From Roseateles_E cavernae (GTDB lineage: Bacteria; Pseudomonadota; Gammaproteobacteria; Burkholderiales; Burkholderiaceae_C), in NCBI RefSeq assembly GCF_040187885.1, contig NZ_JBDPLH010000009.1, forward strand, positions 124,001 through 188,000: a stretch of 64,000 nucleotides of DNA, given 5' to 3'. Under the pieces are notes generated by a model. That model had not been told where the DNA came from. It saw only the letters and a program-made list of their open reading frames with translations, and ran no database searches. Shown here piece by piece: positions 1 to 8,177 of the stretch. Position numbers and translations under genes: made by a program. Within the stretch, counting starts at the first letter, position 1, and the number at the start of each line of letters is the position of its first letter.

Positions 1-1
1 G

Positions 2-400
2 CTGTTCGCCCAGGTCAGCGCCGAGGACCTGGCCCAGCAGGCGATCAACGATCTGGTGCGGGTCTGCCTGCTGCTGGCCGCCCACGCGCCGGTCAAGCGC
101 ATCCTGGCCGCGCGCATCAAGCGGGCGGTGCCGGCGCGTGTCGACGCCCGCTTCGAACTGGAGGTCGATGCGCAGCTGACCCGCATCGGCATGCAGGTGT
201 TGGTGCAGGCCCCCGGCGACCCGCGCCTGCTGGCGCGCGCGGTGATCGAGGACCTGGCCGACGGTCTGGCCAGTGCGCGCGTCACCCATGTCGAGCCGGG
301 CCCGGCCCTGAGCCTGGACGCCAGCCTGCGGGTGCAACTGCAGACCGGGCCGGCACTGACCACGACGAGCCGTCAGCTGGCCGAGGCCAGGCGGCGCTGA
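2..400 (+). CDS. Uncharacterised protein, 5' end outside window
   Basis: The reading frame is open from the first bases, so only the C-terminal 132 residues are visible; a GTG at 56 lies inside the continuing frame and is unlikely to be the start. The visible part is Ala/Leu/Arg-rich with no Cys clusters and no membrane segment. It looks like a small beta-rich domain (alternating Val/Leu around DARFELEVDAQLTRIGMQVL) with a low-complexity tail. I do not recognise the family. The next gene starts 6 bp after its stop, so the two are probably cotranscribed. My guess, from the style of the neighbour only, is an accessory component of a contractile-injection-type cluster lying to the left. Confidence 0.6.
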   Translation: MFAQVSAEDLAQQAINDLVRVCLLLAAHAPVKRILAARIKRAVPARVDARFELEVDAQLTRIGMQVLVQAPGDPRLLARAVIEDLADGLASARVTHVEPGPALSLDASLRVQLQTGPALTTTSRQLAEARRR

Positions 401-406
401 CCGGCC

Positions 407-1798
407 ATGGACGGCGCGCTGCCTTTGCCGCCGGCCGCACGCCTGGTGCGCCGGGCTCGGCTGGCGCCGGCCCGCGCCGGCGGCGGGCCGGCGCTGCGTT
501 GGGCGCTGGAGGATGCGCTGCGCACGGCCGAGTTTCATGACTGCGGCCGGCTGCTGTTGGTGCGGCGCCTGCGTCTGCACGGCCTGCCGCCGCAGGCCAG
601 CCCGGCGCAGCTGGCCCGCGCGCTGGAACAGGCCTGGCGCGAGCTGGCGGCCCAGGCCCTGCCGGCCAGCCACCCGCAAGCCGGCGCGGCGCCGGCGGTG
701 TTCTTTAACTCGCGTTTCGACGCGCGCCTGGCCTGGCTGCGGCGCCTGGCCGACTGTGGCGGCGCGCCGGGCCAGGCCGCTGGCGCCGCGGGCGAGTGGT
801 ACTGGCGGGCCGCCTTGCCCGAGCTGGCGGCGCTGCCCGCAACTGCTGCGGCGAGCAGCGCGCCGGTCCTGCGGGTCTTGCTGCAAGAGCAGGAGGCCGC
901 GCTGGTGCAAGCGCTGCGCCGCTGGACGGACGCGGCCCTGCTGCGCCTGGATTCGCAGCTGCCGCCGGCGCTGGCCGAGCGCTTGCTGAGCGCTGTCGAC
1001 CGTGCGCAGACAGCAGCGGCGGATCGCATCGAGACGCAGGACGGCAGCGCCAGGCTCGGGCCCATGATGGTGCCAGCGAGCAGCAGGTGCTGGCCGCCGT
1101 GGCTGCAGCGCTTGCGTCAGCCCGGGCCTGGCACGCTGTGCTCGGCGAGCGACAGGGCCGGCGGCATCGCGGCGCCCTTGTCTGCGCAAGAACGCGAGGC
1201 TCAGCGTCCCGAGCCACCGGCCATGAAGACAGACGGCACGACGCCGAGGCGGCTCTCCACACCACCTCTTCATCCTGCGCCCACAGCGCCCGACGCCCGC
1301 AGGCGCCAGGGCGCCGGCTTGCCCTGGCTGGCCGAGGCCTCGTTCAGCGCCCGGGGGGGCCTGCTGCTGTTGTTGAACCTGCTGCAGACCCTGGGCTATG
1401 AGCGGCAGGCGCGAGCGGTGCCGGGCTGTGTCGATGCGCTGTTTCTGAGCCTGCTAGGTGCTTGCGAGCCGGATGGGCAGAGGGATGCACAGCGGGCGCT
1501 GTTCGAAGCGTGTCATGCCGGCAGCCACCCGCAGTTGACCCGGCTCTGGACCCTGCGCCTGCGCCGCGCGCTGCGCGGCCATGCGCGAATGGACCTGGCC
1601 GAGCTGCTGCAGCGGCCGGCCTGGGTGGGCACCAGCCCCACCCATATCGATGTGGTCTATGCGCTGGACAGCGTCGATCTGCGGCTGCGCCGACTTGGTC
1701 TGGACAGCGACCCCGGCTGGCTGCCCTGGTTCGGCCGCATCGTCGCCTTTCATTTCCTCGGTACCGAGCTGCTGCCGCCGGAGCCCGGCCATGGGTAG
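407..1798 (+). CDS. Uncharacterised protein, possible contractile-injection-cluster component
   Basis: 463 residues, ATG start 6 bp after the preceding stop. Three parts are visible. An N-terminal segment (about 1-160) contains an FNSRFDARLAWLRRL stretch. A middle segment (about 200-300) is low-complexity and Pro/Ala/Arg-rich. A C-terminal helical segment (about 305-463) ends in a compact motif, THIDVVYALDSVDLRLRRLG then DPGWLPWFGRIVAFHF. From memory, proteins with this His/Asp-rich plus DPGWxPW ending occur in extracellular contractile injection system (phage-tail-like) clusters; I cannot verify this here. There is no signal peptide or membrane helix, so it is probably cytoplasmic or part of a particle. 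Family assignment is inference; the gene itself is well supported by length and spacing. Confidence 0.6.
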   Translation: MDGALPLPPAARLVRRARLAPARAGGGPALRWALEDALRTAEFHDCGRLLLVRRLRLHGLPPQASPAQLARALEQAWRELAAQALPASHPQAGAAPAVFFNSRFDARLAWLRRLADCGGAPGQAAGAAGEWYWRAALPELAALPATAAASSAPVLRVLLQEQEAALVQALRRWTDAALLRLDSQLPPALAERLLSAVDRAQTAAADRIETQDGSARLGPMMVPASSRCWPPWLQRLRQPGPGTLCSASDRAGGIAAPLSAQEREAQRPEPPAMKTDGTTPRRLSTPPLHPAPTAPDARRRQGAGLPWLAEASFSARGGLLLLLNLLQTLGYERQARAVPGCVDALFLSLLGACEPDGQRDAQRALFEACHAGSHPQLTRLWTLRLRRALRGHARMDLAELLQRPAWVGTSPTHIDVVYALDSVDLRLRRLGLDSDPGWLPWFGRIVAFHFLGTELLPPEPGHG

Positions 1799-2030
1799 GG
1801 CGGCGGTGCCGTCTGGGCACGGATCTCTGCGCGAGCCTCTGCGGCTGGCCTTGGCCGCCCTCGTTTCTGCAGAGCGAGCTCTCCAAGATGGCACCGGGGC
1901 GGCTGCACATCACCTGGCTGGTGCTGGGCTGACATTGCCGGTCTAGGGGGATCGCACCCCTATGCTGCGGGATAGAGCATCCGCCTATCCGGACTACATT
2001 GGGCCGCAGCAAGAACCAAGGGGGACTGCC

Positions 2031-3392
2031 TTGCGCATCGAGCTGATCACGGCGGAGTCGGCCCGGCCCGGCGCCGCGATGCTGCAGCGGCGGCTGCGCC
2101 AGGCCTTGCTGGAGGGCGACGAGTGCGTGATGGCGCAGCCGGACGGCGCCGACGCGAGTGGCTCGGATCTGATGGTGCTGCTGGTGGACAGCGAGAGCTT
2201 CTCCGCCTGCGGTCGAGCCTGTGCCCGGGTGCGGCGCCAGTCACCGGGCTGCGCGGTGCTGGCGGTTGGCGAGGCCGGTGTGCATGAACGGCTCGAAACC
2301 CTGCTGTCGGCCGGGGCCACCGATCTGCTGTTCCTGCCGGTCAGCGATGCCGAGTTGCGCGCACGGGTGCGCCATATGTTGGGCCGCACGCTGCGCGGCG
2401 CCATCGGCGAGATCGCCGCGGTGCGGCCCGACCCGCGGCTCAAGCATATGGTGGGTGGCAGCCCGGCCTTCACCGAGCTGCTGAACAAGCTGCCGACCCT
2501 GGCGGGCTGCGATGCCGGCGTGCTGATACTCGGCGAGACCGGCACCGGCAAGGAGGTGTTTGCCCAGGCCTTGCACTATCTGTCGCCGCGAGCCGCCAAG
2601 CCCTGGGTGCCGATCAACTGCGGCGCGATTCCGACCGAGCTGATCGAGAGCGAGCTGTTCGGCCACGCGCGCGGCGCCTACACGACGGCCCACGCGGCGC
2701 GCGCCGGCCTGGTCGAGGAGGCCGCCGGTGGCAGCTTGTTTCTCGACGATGTCGACTGCCTGCCGCTGGCCGCCCAGACCAAACTGCTGCGCCTGCTGCA
2801 GGAGCGCGAGTACCGGCCGGTGGGCTCCAACAGCCTGCGCCATGCCGATATCCGCATCATCGCCGCCAGCAATCGTGATCTGGCCCAGCAGGCGCGCCAG
2901 GGCCTGTTCCGGCAGGATCTCTACTACCGGCTCAATGTGCTGTCGCTGAGTCTGGCGCCGCTGCGCGAGCGGCGGCCGGATGTGGTGCTGCTGGCCCAGC
3001 ATTTCCTACAGCACTATGCGCGGCGCCAGCAGCGCAGCCTGCCGCAGCTGACGCCGCAGGCGCTCAGCAAGCTGCTGCAGTACGACTGGCCCGGCAATGT
3101 GCGCGAGCTCCAGCATGTGATCGAACGCGCGGTGCTGCTCGGCGGGCCGCAGCTGCTGGCCGAGGATCTGGACATCGATGCCCAGCCTTTGCCTGAGCTG
3201 CAGGCGAATTTCCAGGGCGCCAAGGCCCGCATGGTCGAGCGCTTCGAGCGCGATTACATCGAACGCCTGCTGCTGCATTGCCAGGGCAATATCACCCAGG
3301 CTGCGCGGCACGCCGGCAAGCACCGGCGCGCGTTCTTCGAGTTGATACGCAAGCACGGCATCGATATGGATCCGTTTCGCAAGCCACGCTGA
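2031..3392 (+). CDS. Sigma-54-type AAA+ transcriptional regulator with degenerate GAFTGA loop
   Basis: 453 residues from a TTG at 2031, chosen because AAGGGGGA at 2019-2026 is a strong ribosome site close upstream; an ATG at 1962 would add 23 residues with no such site. The N-terminal 120 residues resemble a receiver or pseudo-receiver domain. The AAA+ domain follows, with Walker A GETGTGKE (168-175), a Walker-B-like SLFLDDVD (235-242) and the arginine region FRQDLYYRLNV. The C-terminal Fis-type helix-turn-helix contains GNITQAARHAGKHRRAFFEL. The loop that normally reads GAFTGA and contacts sigma-54 reads GAYTTA (215-220), and the usual DE of Walker B is DD. It may therefore regulate without classical sigma-54 activation. 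It lies downstream of, and may control, the two genes at 2-1798. Confidence 0.85.
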   Translation: MRIELITAESARPGAAMLQRRLRQALLEGDECVMAQPDGADASGSDLMVLLVDSESFSACGRACARVRRQSPGCAVLAVGEAGVHERLETLLSAGATDLLFLPVSDAELRARVRHMLGRTLRGAIGEIAAVRPDPRLKHMVGGSPAFTELLNKLPTLAGCDAGVLILGETGTGKEVFAQALHYLSPRAAKPWVPINCGAIPTELIESELFGHARGAYTTAHAARAGLVEEAAGGSLFLDDVDCLPLAAQTKLLRLLQEREYRPVGSNSLRHADIRIIAASNRDLAQQARQGLFRQDLYYRLNVLSLSLAPLRERRPDVVLLAQHFLQHYARRQQRSLPQLTPQALSKLLQYDWPGNVRELQHVIERAVLLGGPQLLAEDLDIDAQPLPELQANFQGAKARMVERFERDYIERLLLHCQGNITQAARHAGKHRRAFFELIRKHGIDMDPFRKPR

Positions 3393-3413
3393 AGAGCAGG
3401 GCAGGCCGGCGAC

Positions 3414-3698
3414 TCAGGACTGTTTTTTGTCCTGCCCGACGAGCTTGGCCCAACGCAGCAGTTCCGCGTCATCCGCGAGCAGCGCACGCGTCGCAGCCGC
3501 GCCAGGGTGTTTGCGGATCTTCTGCAGCACGGTGTCCTCGTCCAGGCTGGCGATATAGGCGCCGATCTGCTGCTCGGACGGAATGAAGCCCTTGTTGGCC
3601 AGGCTGTAGCTGTGGGTCATGATGGCCTCGATGACGCCGGCCATCTGCTTGTCGATGAATCGTTGGTCGGGATTCGGTACGGGATAGTTACTGCTCAT
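3414..3698 (-). CDS. Conserved hypothetical protein
   Basis: 94 residues from the ATG at 3698 (MSSNYPVPNPDQRFIDKQM); an upstream in-frame start would add 18 residues of unlikely composition. The protein is small, soluble and charged, with repeated helical stretches (GVIEAIMTHSYSLANKG, IGAYIASLDEDTVLQKIRK) and no Cys or membrane segment. I do not recognise a named domain. It lies 102 bp downstream of ligA on the same strand and converges with the regulator at 2031-3392 (21 bp between stops). The AT-rich stretch at about 3760-3800 upstream could carry its own promoter, so cotranscription with ligA is uncertain. Composition matches its neighbours. Confidence 0.7.
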   Translation of the reverse strand: MSSNYPVPNPDQRFIDKQMAGVIEAIMTHSYSLANKGFIPSEQQIGAYIASLDEDTVLQKIRKHPGAAATRALLADDAELLRWAKLVGQDKKQS

Positions 3699-3800
3699 GG
3701 CCGGCATTGTGACCCGGCCCGCAGCCGCCAGCCGGGCGAATACGGTTGCCAAAAGTTTCTGGGCTGTAGATATGTGAGTTTACATAATATACATTGTCGC

Positions 3801-5861
3801 CTATTCAGGTGCCTCGACAGCCAGCAAAGCCAGCAGGCCTGCCTCGTCCAGCACCGCCACACCGAGCTCGCGGGCCTTGTCGAGTTTCGATCCGGCTTCC
3901 TCGCCGGCGATCACGTAATGGGTCTTCTTGGACACCGAGCCGCTGACCTTGCCGCCGGCGGCTTCGATCATGTCCTTGGCGGCGTCGCGGCTCAGCGTAG
4001 GCAAGGTGCCGGTCAGTACCAGGGTCTTGCCTAGCAGCGGCCGCGGGCCCTGGTCGGCGAAGGCGCCTTCGCCCTCGGCCCAGTGCACGCCGGCGGCGCG
4101 CAGCTGCTCGACCACCTCGCGGTTGTGCGGCTGCTGGAAAAAGGTGTGGATGCTTTGCGCGACGATGGGCCCGACATCGCGCACCTCCAGCAATTCCTCC
4201 GGCTTGGCGTCCATCAACCGGTCTATCGAGCCGAAATGCCGGGCCAGGTCCTTGGCCGTGGTCTCGCCGACCTGGCGTATGCCCAGCGCAAAGAGAAACC
4301 GCGCCAGCGTCGTGCTCTTGCTTTTCTCCAGCGCATCGACGAGGTTCTGCGCGCTCTTGTCGGCCATGCGCTCCAGCGCCGCCAGCTTGGCCACGCCCAG
4401 CTTGTACAGCCCCGGCAGGCTCAGCACCAGGCCGGCGTCGACCAGTTGATCGACCAGCTTGTCGCCCAGGCCCTCGATGTCCATCGCGCGGCGGCCGGCG
4501 AAATGCAGCATGGCCTGCTTGCGCTGGGCCGGACAGAACAGGCCGCCGCTGCAGCGGTGATCGATGCCGCCGCGCTCGCGCTGCACCGCGCTGCCGCAGA
4601 TCGGGCAGGCCTTGGGCATGCGGAAATTGGGCACATAGGTCGCACGCAGCGCATCGACCTTGCCGACGATCTCCGGAATCACATCGCCGGCGCGCCGCAC
4701 GATGACCTGGTCGCCGATGCGCACGCCCTTGCGGCGCAGCTCGAAGAGGTTGTGCAGGGTCGCATTGCTGACCGTCGTGCCGCCGACGAAGACCGGCTCC
4801 AGCTTGGCGACCGGCGTCAGCTTGCCGGTGCGGCCGACCTGGATGTCGATCGCATTGAGCCGCGTCACCTGCTCCTGGGCCGGGTATTTGTGGGCCACGG
4901 CCCAGCGCGGTTCGCGGGTCTTGAAGCCCAGTTGACGTTGCAGCGCCAGGCTGTTGACCTTGTAGACGATGCCGTCGATATCAAACGGCAGCCGGTCGCG
5001 CTTGGCCCCCATGGCCTGGTGGAACTCGACCAGGCCTTGAGCGCCCTGCACCACCGCACGATCGGCGCAGACCGGCAGGCCGAAGGCCTGCAGCGCGTCC
5101 AGCATCGCGCTGTGCGTGGCCGGCAGCTCCCAGCCCTGCACCTCGCCCAGGCCGTAGGCGAAAAAGCTCAGCGGCCGCTGCTTGGCCAGCGCCGGATCAA
5201 GCTGGCGCACCGCGCCGGCCGCGGTATTGCGCGGGTTGACAAAGGTTTTCTCGTTGGCGGCGCGCTGGCGCTCGTTGAGGGCCTCGAAATCATCGCGCCG
5301 CATATAGACCTCGCCGCGCACCTCGATCACCGGCGCACTCACGCCCCTGAGCCGCAAGGGGATCTGGCCGATGGTCCGGATGTTCTGCGTGACGTCCTCG
5401 CCGGTCTCGCCGTTGCCGCGGGTGGCCGCCTGGGTCAGCACGCCCTGCTCGTAGCGCAGATTGATGGCCAGGCCGTCGAACTTCAGCTCGGCGGCGTACT
5501 CGATGGCCGGAGCGTCCTCGGCCAGGCCCAGCTCGCGGCGCACCCGGCCGTCGAAGTTCATGGCGCCCGTCGGTTCGGTATCGGTCTCGGTCTGGATGCT
5601 CAGCATGGGTACGGCATGGCGCACCGGCGTGAAACCGGCCAGCACCTTGCCGATCACGCGCTGGGTCGGCGAATCGGGGCTCAGCAGCTCGGGATGGGTG
5701 GCCTCCAGCGCTTGCAGCTCCTGGAACAGCTTGTCGTACTCGGCATCGGGCAGGACCGGTGCATCGAGCACGTAGTACAGATGGGCGTGGTGGTTCAGGG
5801 TCGTGCGCAGCTCGGCGGCGCGCTGCGCATCGGAAGAAATATCGTCGATTCGGGAGCTCAT
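3801..5861 (-). CDS. ligA: NAD-dependent DNA ligase LigA
   Basis: LigA seals nicks between Okazaki fragments and in repair using NAD+. The call uses the ATG at 5861 (MSSRIDDISS, 686 residues), which matches the family length; the frame stays open for 477 bp upstream but that part is antisense to the MFS gene. Visible landmarks in order are the YDKLFQEL Ia-type region, the adenylated lysine in ELKFDGLAINLR (K127), the OB region with VGRTGKLTPVAKLEP, the four-Cys zinc finger CPICG...CSGGLFC, the helix-hairpin-helix region, and a C-terminal BRCT domain (LGKTLVLTGTLPTLSRDAAK). In many betaproteobacteria ligA directly follows smc-zipA; here about 6 kb separates them. Confidence 0.97.
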   Translation of the reverse strand: MSSRIDDISSDAQRAAELRTTLNHHAHLYYVLDAPVLPDAEYDKLFQELQALEATHPELLSPDSPTQRVIGKVLAGFTPVRHAVPMLSIQTETDTEPTGAMNFDGRVRRELGLAEDAPAIEYAAELKFDGLAINLRYEQGVLTQAATRGNGETGEDVTQNIRTIGQIPLRLRGVSAPVIEVRGEVYMRRDDFEALNERQRAANEKTFVNPRNTAAGAVRQLDPALAKQRPLSFFAYGLGEVQGWELPATHSAMLDALQAFGLPVCADRAVVQGAQGLVEFHQAMGAKRDRLPFDIDGIVYKVNSLALQRQLGFKTREPRWAVAHKYPAQEQVTRLNAIDIQVGRTGKLTPVAKLEPVFVGGTTVSNATLHNLFELRRKGVRIGDQVIVRRAGDVIPEIVGKVDALRATYVPNFRMPKACPICGSAVQRERGGIDHRCSGGLFCPAQRKQAMLHFAGRRAMDIEGLGDKLVDQLVDAGLVLSLPGLYKLGVAKLAALERMADKSAQNLVDALEKSKSTTLARFLFALGIRQVGETTAKDLARHFGSIDRLMDAKPEELLEVRDVGPIVAQSIHTFFQQPHNREVVEQLRAAGVHWAEGEGAFADQGPRPLLGKTLVLTGTLPTLSRDAAKDMIEAAGGKVSGSVSKKTHYVIAGEEAGSKLDKARELGVAVLDEAGLLALLAVEAPE

Positions 5862-5955
5862 GGCCCGGATTGTGGCCGAGCCGGCTGGGCGCTCCGCGCA
5901 GCGTGCGCGACCTGCAGGCCTAGGGTTTCTGCTAGGCCCGGCGACAATAGGCCCG

Positions 5956-7161
5956 ATGATGAATTCGCGCTTTTTCAAGATTGCCCTGGTGCTGGGCCTG
6001 CTGTCGGCCATCGGGCCCTTTGCGATCGATATGTATCTGCCGGCCCTGCCGGCCATCGGCCAGAGTCTCGGCGCCGAGATCGGCGGCGTGCAGATGAGCC
6101 TGACGGCCTTCTTCATCACCCTGGGCCTGGGCCAGCTGCTGTACGGCCCGGTGTCCGATATGGTGGGACGCAAGCCGCCGCTGTATTTCGGCCTGGGTCT
6201 GTTTGCCGCCGCCAGCGTCGGCTGCGCGCTGGCCACCGATATCGAGACCCTGGTCGTGCTGCGCGCCCTGCAAGGGCTGGGAGCGGCGGCCGGCATGGCG
6301 GTGCCACGCGCGGTCGTGCGCGATCTGCACACCGGCACCGACGCGGCGCGGCTGATGTCGCTCTTGATGCTGGTATTCAGCGTCTCGCCGATTCTGGCGC
6401 CGCTGGCGGGCAGCGCGGTGATCGCGCTGACGGGCTGGCGCGGTGTGTTCTGGGCGGTGACGCTCGCGGCGCTGGCCGGCCTGGCGATGATTGCCAGCTT
6501 TCTGCAGGAGACGCGGCCGGCCGAGGAGCGGGTCGAGAGCAGCCTGGGCAGCGCCTGGCGGGCCTATGCCCTGCTGCTGCGCGACGGCCACTTCATGGGC
6601 CTGAGCCTGATCGGCAGCTTCGCGATGGGCGGCTTCTTCATCTATCTGGCCAACTCGCCGTTCGTGATGATCGATCACTACGGCCTGTCGCCGACCCTGT
6701 ACAGCCTGGCCTTCTCGCTGAACGCGATCTCCTTCATTGGTGCCTCACAGCTGACCGGCAGCCTCGGCGAGCGTTACGGCCTGGCCCAGGTGGTGCGGGT
6801 GGCGGCGCCGGCGGCCACCGCCGTGATGCTGCTGATGCTGGCCTACTACCTGGCCGGCGGTGACCGCCTGCCGGTGCTGATCGTGCTCTACCTGATCTCC
6901 AGTGCCTTCATGGGCCTGGTGATCCCGACCACCTCGGTGCTGGCGCTGGAGGCGCATGGCGCGATCGCCGGCACCGCCTCGGCCCTGCTGGGCACGCTGC
7001 AGATGCTGACCGGCGCGGTGATGATGGGGCTGGCGGGCCTGTTCACCGATGGCCGGCCGCTGCCCATGGTGATAGGCATGACCGCCGGGCCGCTGATCGC
7101 GCTGGTGCTGACCTGGGGCACCCTGGGCCTGCGCCCTGCCCGGCCCTGCCCGGCCGCCTGA
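5956..7161 (+). CDS. Bcr/CflA-type MFS drug-resistance transporter
   Basis: 401 residues from the ATG at 5956 (a second ATG follows at 5959), with about twelve hydrophobic segments spread over its length. Features of the 12-TM drug/proton antiporter group are a first helix with FAIDMYLPALPAI, motif A GPVSDMVGRKPP after TM2, and GLGAAAGMAVPRAVVRDL around TM4-5, all typical of Bcr/CflA family exporters acting in the inner membrane. The substrate cannot be read from sequence. It is divergent from ligA with 94 bp between the starts, and its TGA abuts the stop of the LysR gene at 7162 without a gap. The neighbouring LysR/SDR pair may belong to the same functional block. Confidence 0.9.
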   Translation: MMNSRFFKIALVLGLLSAIGPFAIDMYLPALPAIGQSLGAEIGGVQMSLTAFFITLGLGQLLYGPVSDMVGRKPPLYFGLGLFAAASVGCALATDIETLVVLRALQGLGAAAGMAVPRAVVRDLHTGTDAARLMSLLMLVFSVSPILAPLAGSAVIALTGWRGVFWAVTLAALAGLAMIASFLQETRPAEERVESSLGSAWRAYALLLRDGHFMGLSLIGSFAMGGFFIYLANSPFVMIDHYGLSPTLYSLAFSLNAISFIGASQLTGSLGERYGLAQVVRVAAPAATAVMLLMLAYYLAGGDRLPVLIVLYLISSAFMGLVIPTTSVLALEAHGAIAGTASALLGTLQMLTGAVMMGLAGLFTDGRPLPMVIGMTAGPLIALVLTWGTLGLRPARPCPAA

Positions 7162-8073
7162 TCACTGAGCGGCTTGCAGATGGGGGCCGAGAACCTCGAC
7201 CAGCCAGTCCATCACGACCCGTACCCGAGTCGACAGATGGCGCCGGTTCGCATAGACCAGGTTCAGCGGCATCGGCGGCGCCGGATAGTCGGGCATCACC
7301 TCGACCAGGCGGCCGCTGGCCAGCAGCTCCGTCATCACCAGGGCCGGCACCTGGATCAGGCCCAGGCCGGCCAGGCAGGCGGCCTGGTAGGCGTCGGCAT
7401 TGTTGACGGTCACCGCGCCGGCCATCGCCAGCTGGTGCTCCCGGCCGTCCTGCAGATACTCGAAGCCGCTCGACTTGGCGCCCAAGGTGTTGACGTAGTG
7501 CACCAGCCGGTGGCCGGCCAGATCGGCCGGCGTCCGCGGCAGGCCATGGGCCTGTAGATAGGCCGGGCTGGCGCAGCTGACCATGCGCAGCAGACCCAGC
7601 GGCCGTGCGACCAGGCTGTTGTCCAGCACCGCGCCGACCCGCAGCACGCAGTCAAAACCCTCGCGCACCAGATCGACCCGGCGCTCGGTGCTGCTGAACT
7701 CGATCTCCAGCCGCGGATGCCGCGCCAGCAGCTCGGGCAGGCGCGGGATCACCAGGTCGCGTGCCATGCCCGTCGTCATGTCCAGCCTTACCCGCCCGCT
7801 CAGGCCGGTGGCACCCTGCAGCTGGAACATCGATTCCAGTTCCTCCACATCGGCCAGCACATCCTTGCTGCGCTCGTAGAAGGCCTGGCCGTCCTGGCTC
7901 AGTTGCACGCGCCGCGTGGTGCGGTGCAGCAGGCGCACGCCCAGCTGGGCTTCCAGCTGCTGGACCGCGGTCGAGGCCGTGGCCTTGGGCAGGCCCAGGC
8001 TTTCGGCGGCCTGGGTGAAGCTGGCCAGCTCGGCCACGCGATGGAAGATCTGCATCCGTTCGATAGGGCTCAT
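7162..8073 (-). CDS. LysR-family transcriptional regulator
   Basis: 303 residues, the normal family length. The N-terminal winged helix-turn-helix is clear (MQIFHRVAELASFTQAAESL through LLHRTTRRVQLS), followed by a linker helix and a periplasmic-binding-protein-like effector domain (about 90-295) with the typical RVGAVLDNSLVARPLG and GLGLIQVPA stretches. It resembles the AaeR/DsdC-like group often found beside oxidoreductases. It is transcribed divergently from the SDR gene at 8178, with an inverted repeat directly in front of its start codon (8074-8093). The simplest inference is that it represses itself and controls the SDR gene. The effector is unknown. Confidence 0.95.
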   Translation of the reverse strand: MSPIERMQIFHRVAELASFTQAAESLGLPKATASTAVQQLEAQLGVRLLHRTTRRVQLSQDGQAFYERSKDVLADVEELESMFQLQGATGLSGRVRLDMTTGMARDLVIPRLPELLARHPRLEIEFSSTERRVDLVREGFDCVLRVGAVLDNSLVARPLGLLRMVSCASPAYLQAHGLPRTPADLAGHRLVHYVNTLGAKSSGFEYLQDGREHQLAMAGAVTVNNADAYQAACLAGLGLIQVPALVMTELLASGRLVEVMPDYPAPPMPLNLVYANRRHLSTRVRVVMDWLVEVLGPHLQAAQ

Positions 8074-8093
8074 TGTTCAATTATTAGCGAACA
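8074..8093. promoter_or_regulatory. Dyad in the lysR/SDR intergenic region, candidate LysR site
   Basis: TGTTC at 8074-8078 and GAACA at 8089-8093 form a 5 bp inverted repeat with a 10 bp AT-rich centre. It contains the TTC-N10-GAA type of symmetry expected for a LysR-type box. It touches the LysR start codon and lies 84 bp upstream of the divergent SDR start, so binding could repress lysR and activate the SDR gene. The repeat is short and could be chance. Confidence 0.4.
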
Positions 8094-8177
8094 GATAAAT
8101 CAATCAGCCCAGATTTATCGGTTGCATCTCCGTCAATAGACTGCTGCTCATCCCTTCCACCTCTGACGGAGAACCCC

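Noticed and set aside
5862..6338. N-terminal extension of ligA (159 extra residues)
   Set aside because: The extension is antisense to the MFS gene and not part of the LigA family; the ATG at 5861 gives the expected length.
4083..6863. Very long open frame (926 codons) antisense to ligA
   Set aside because: It lies opposite a well-supported LigA, has His/Ala/Gln/Arg-rich shadow composition and no recognisable domain; long antisense frames are expected at this GC content.
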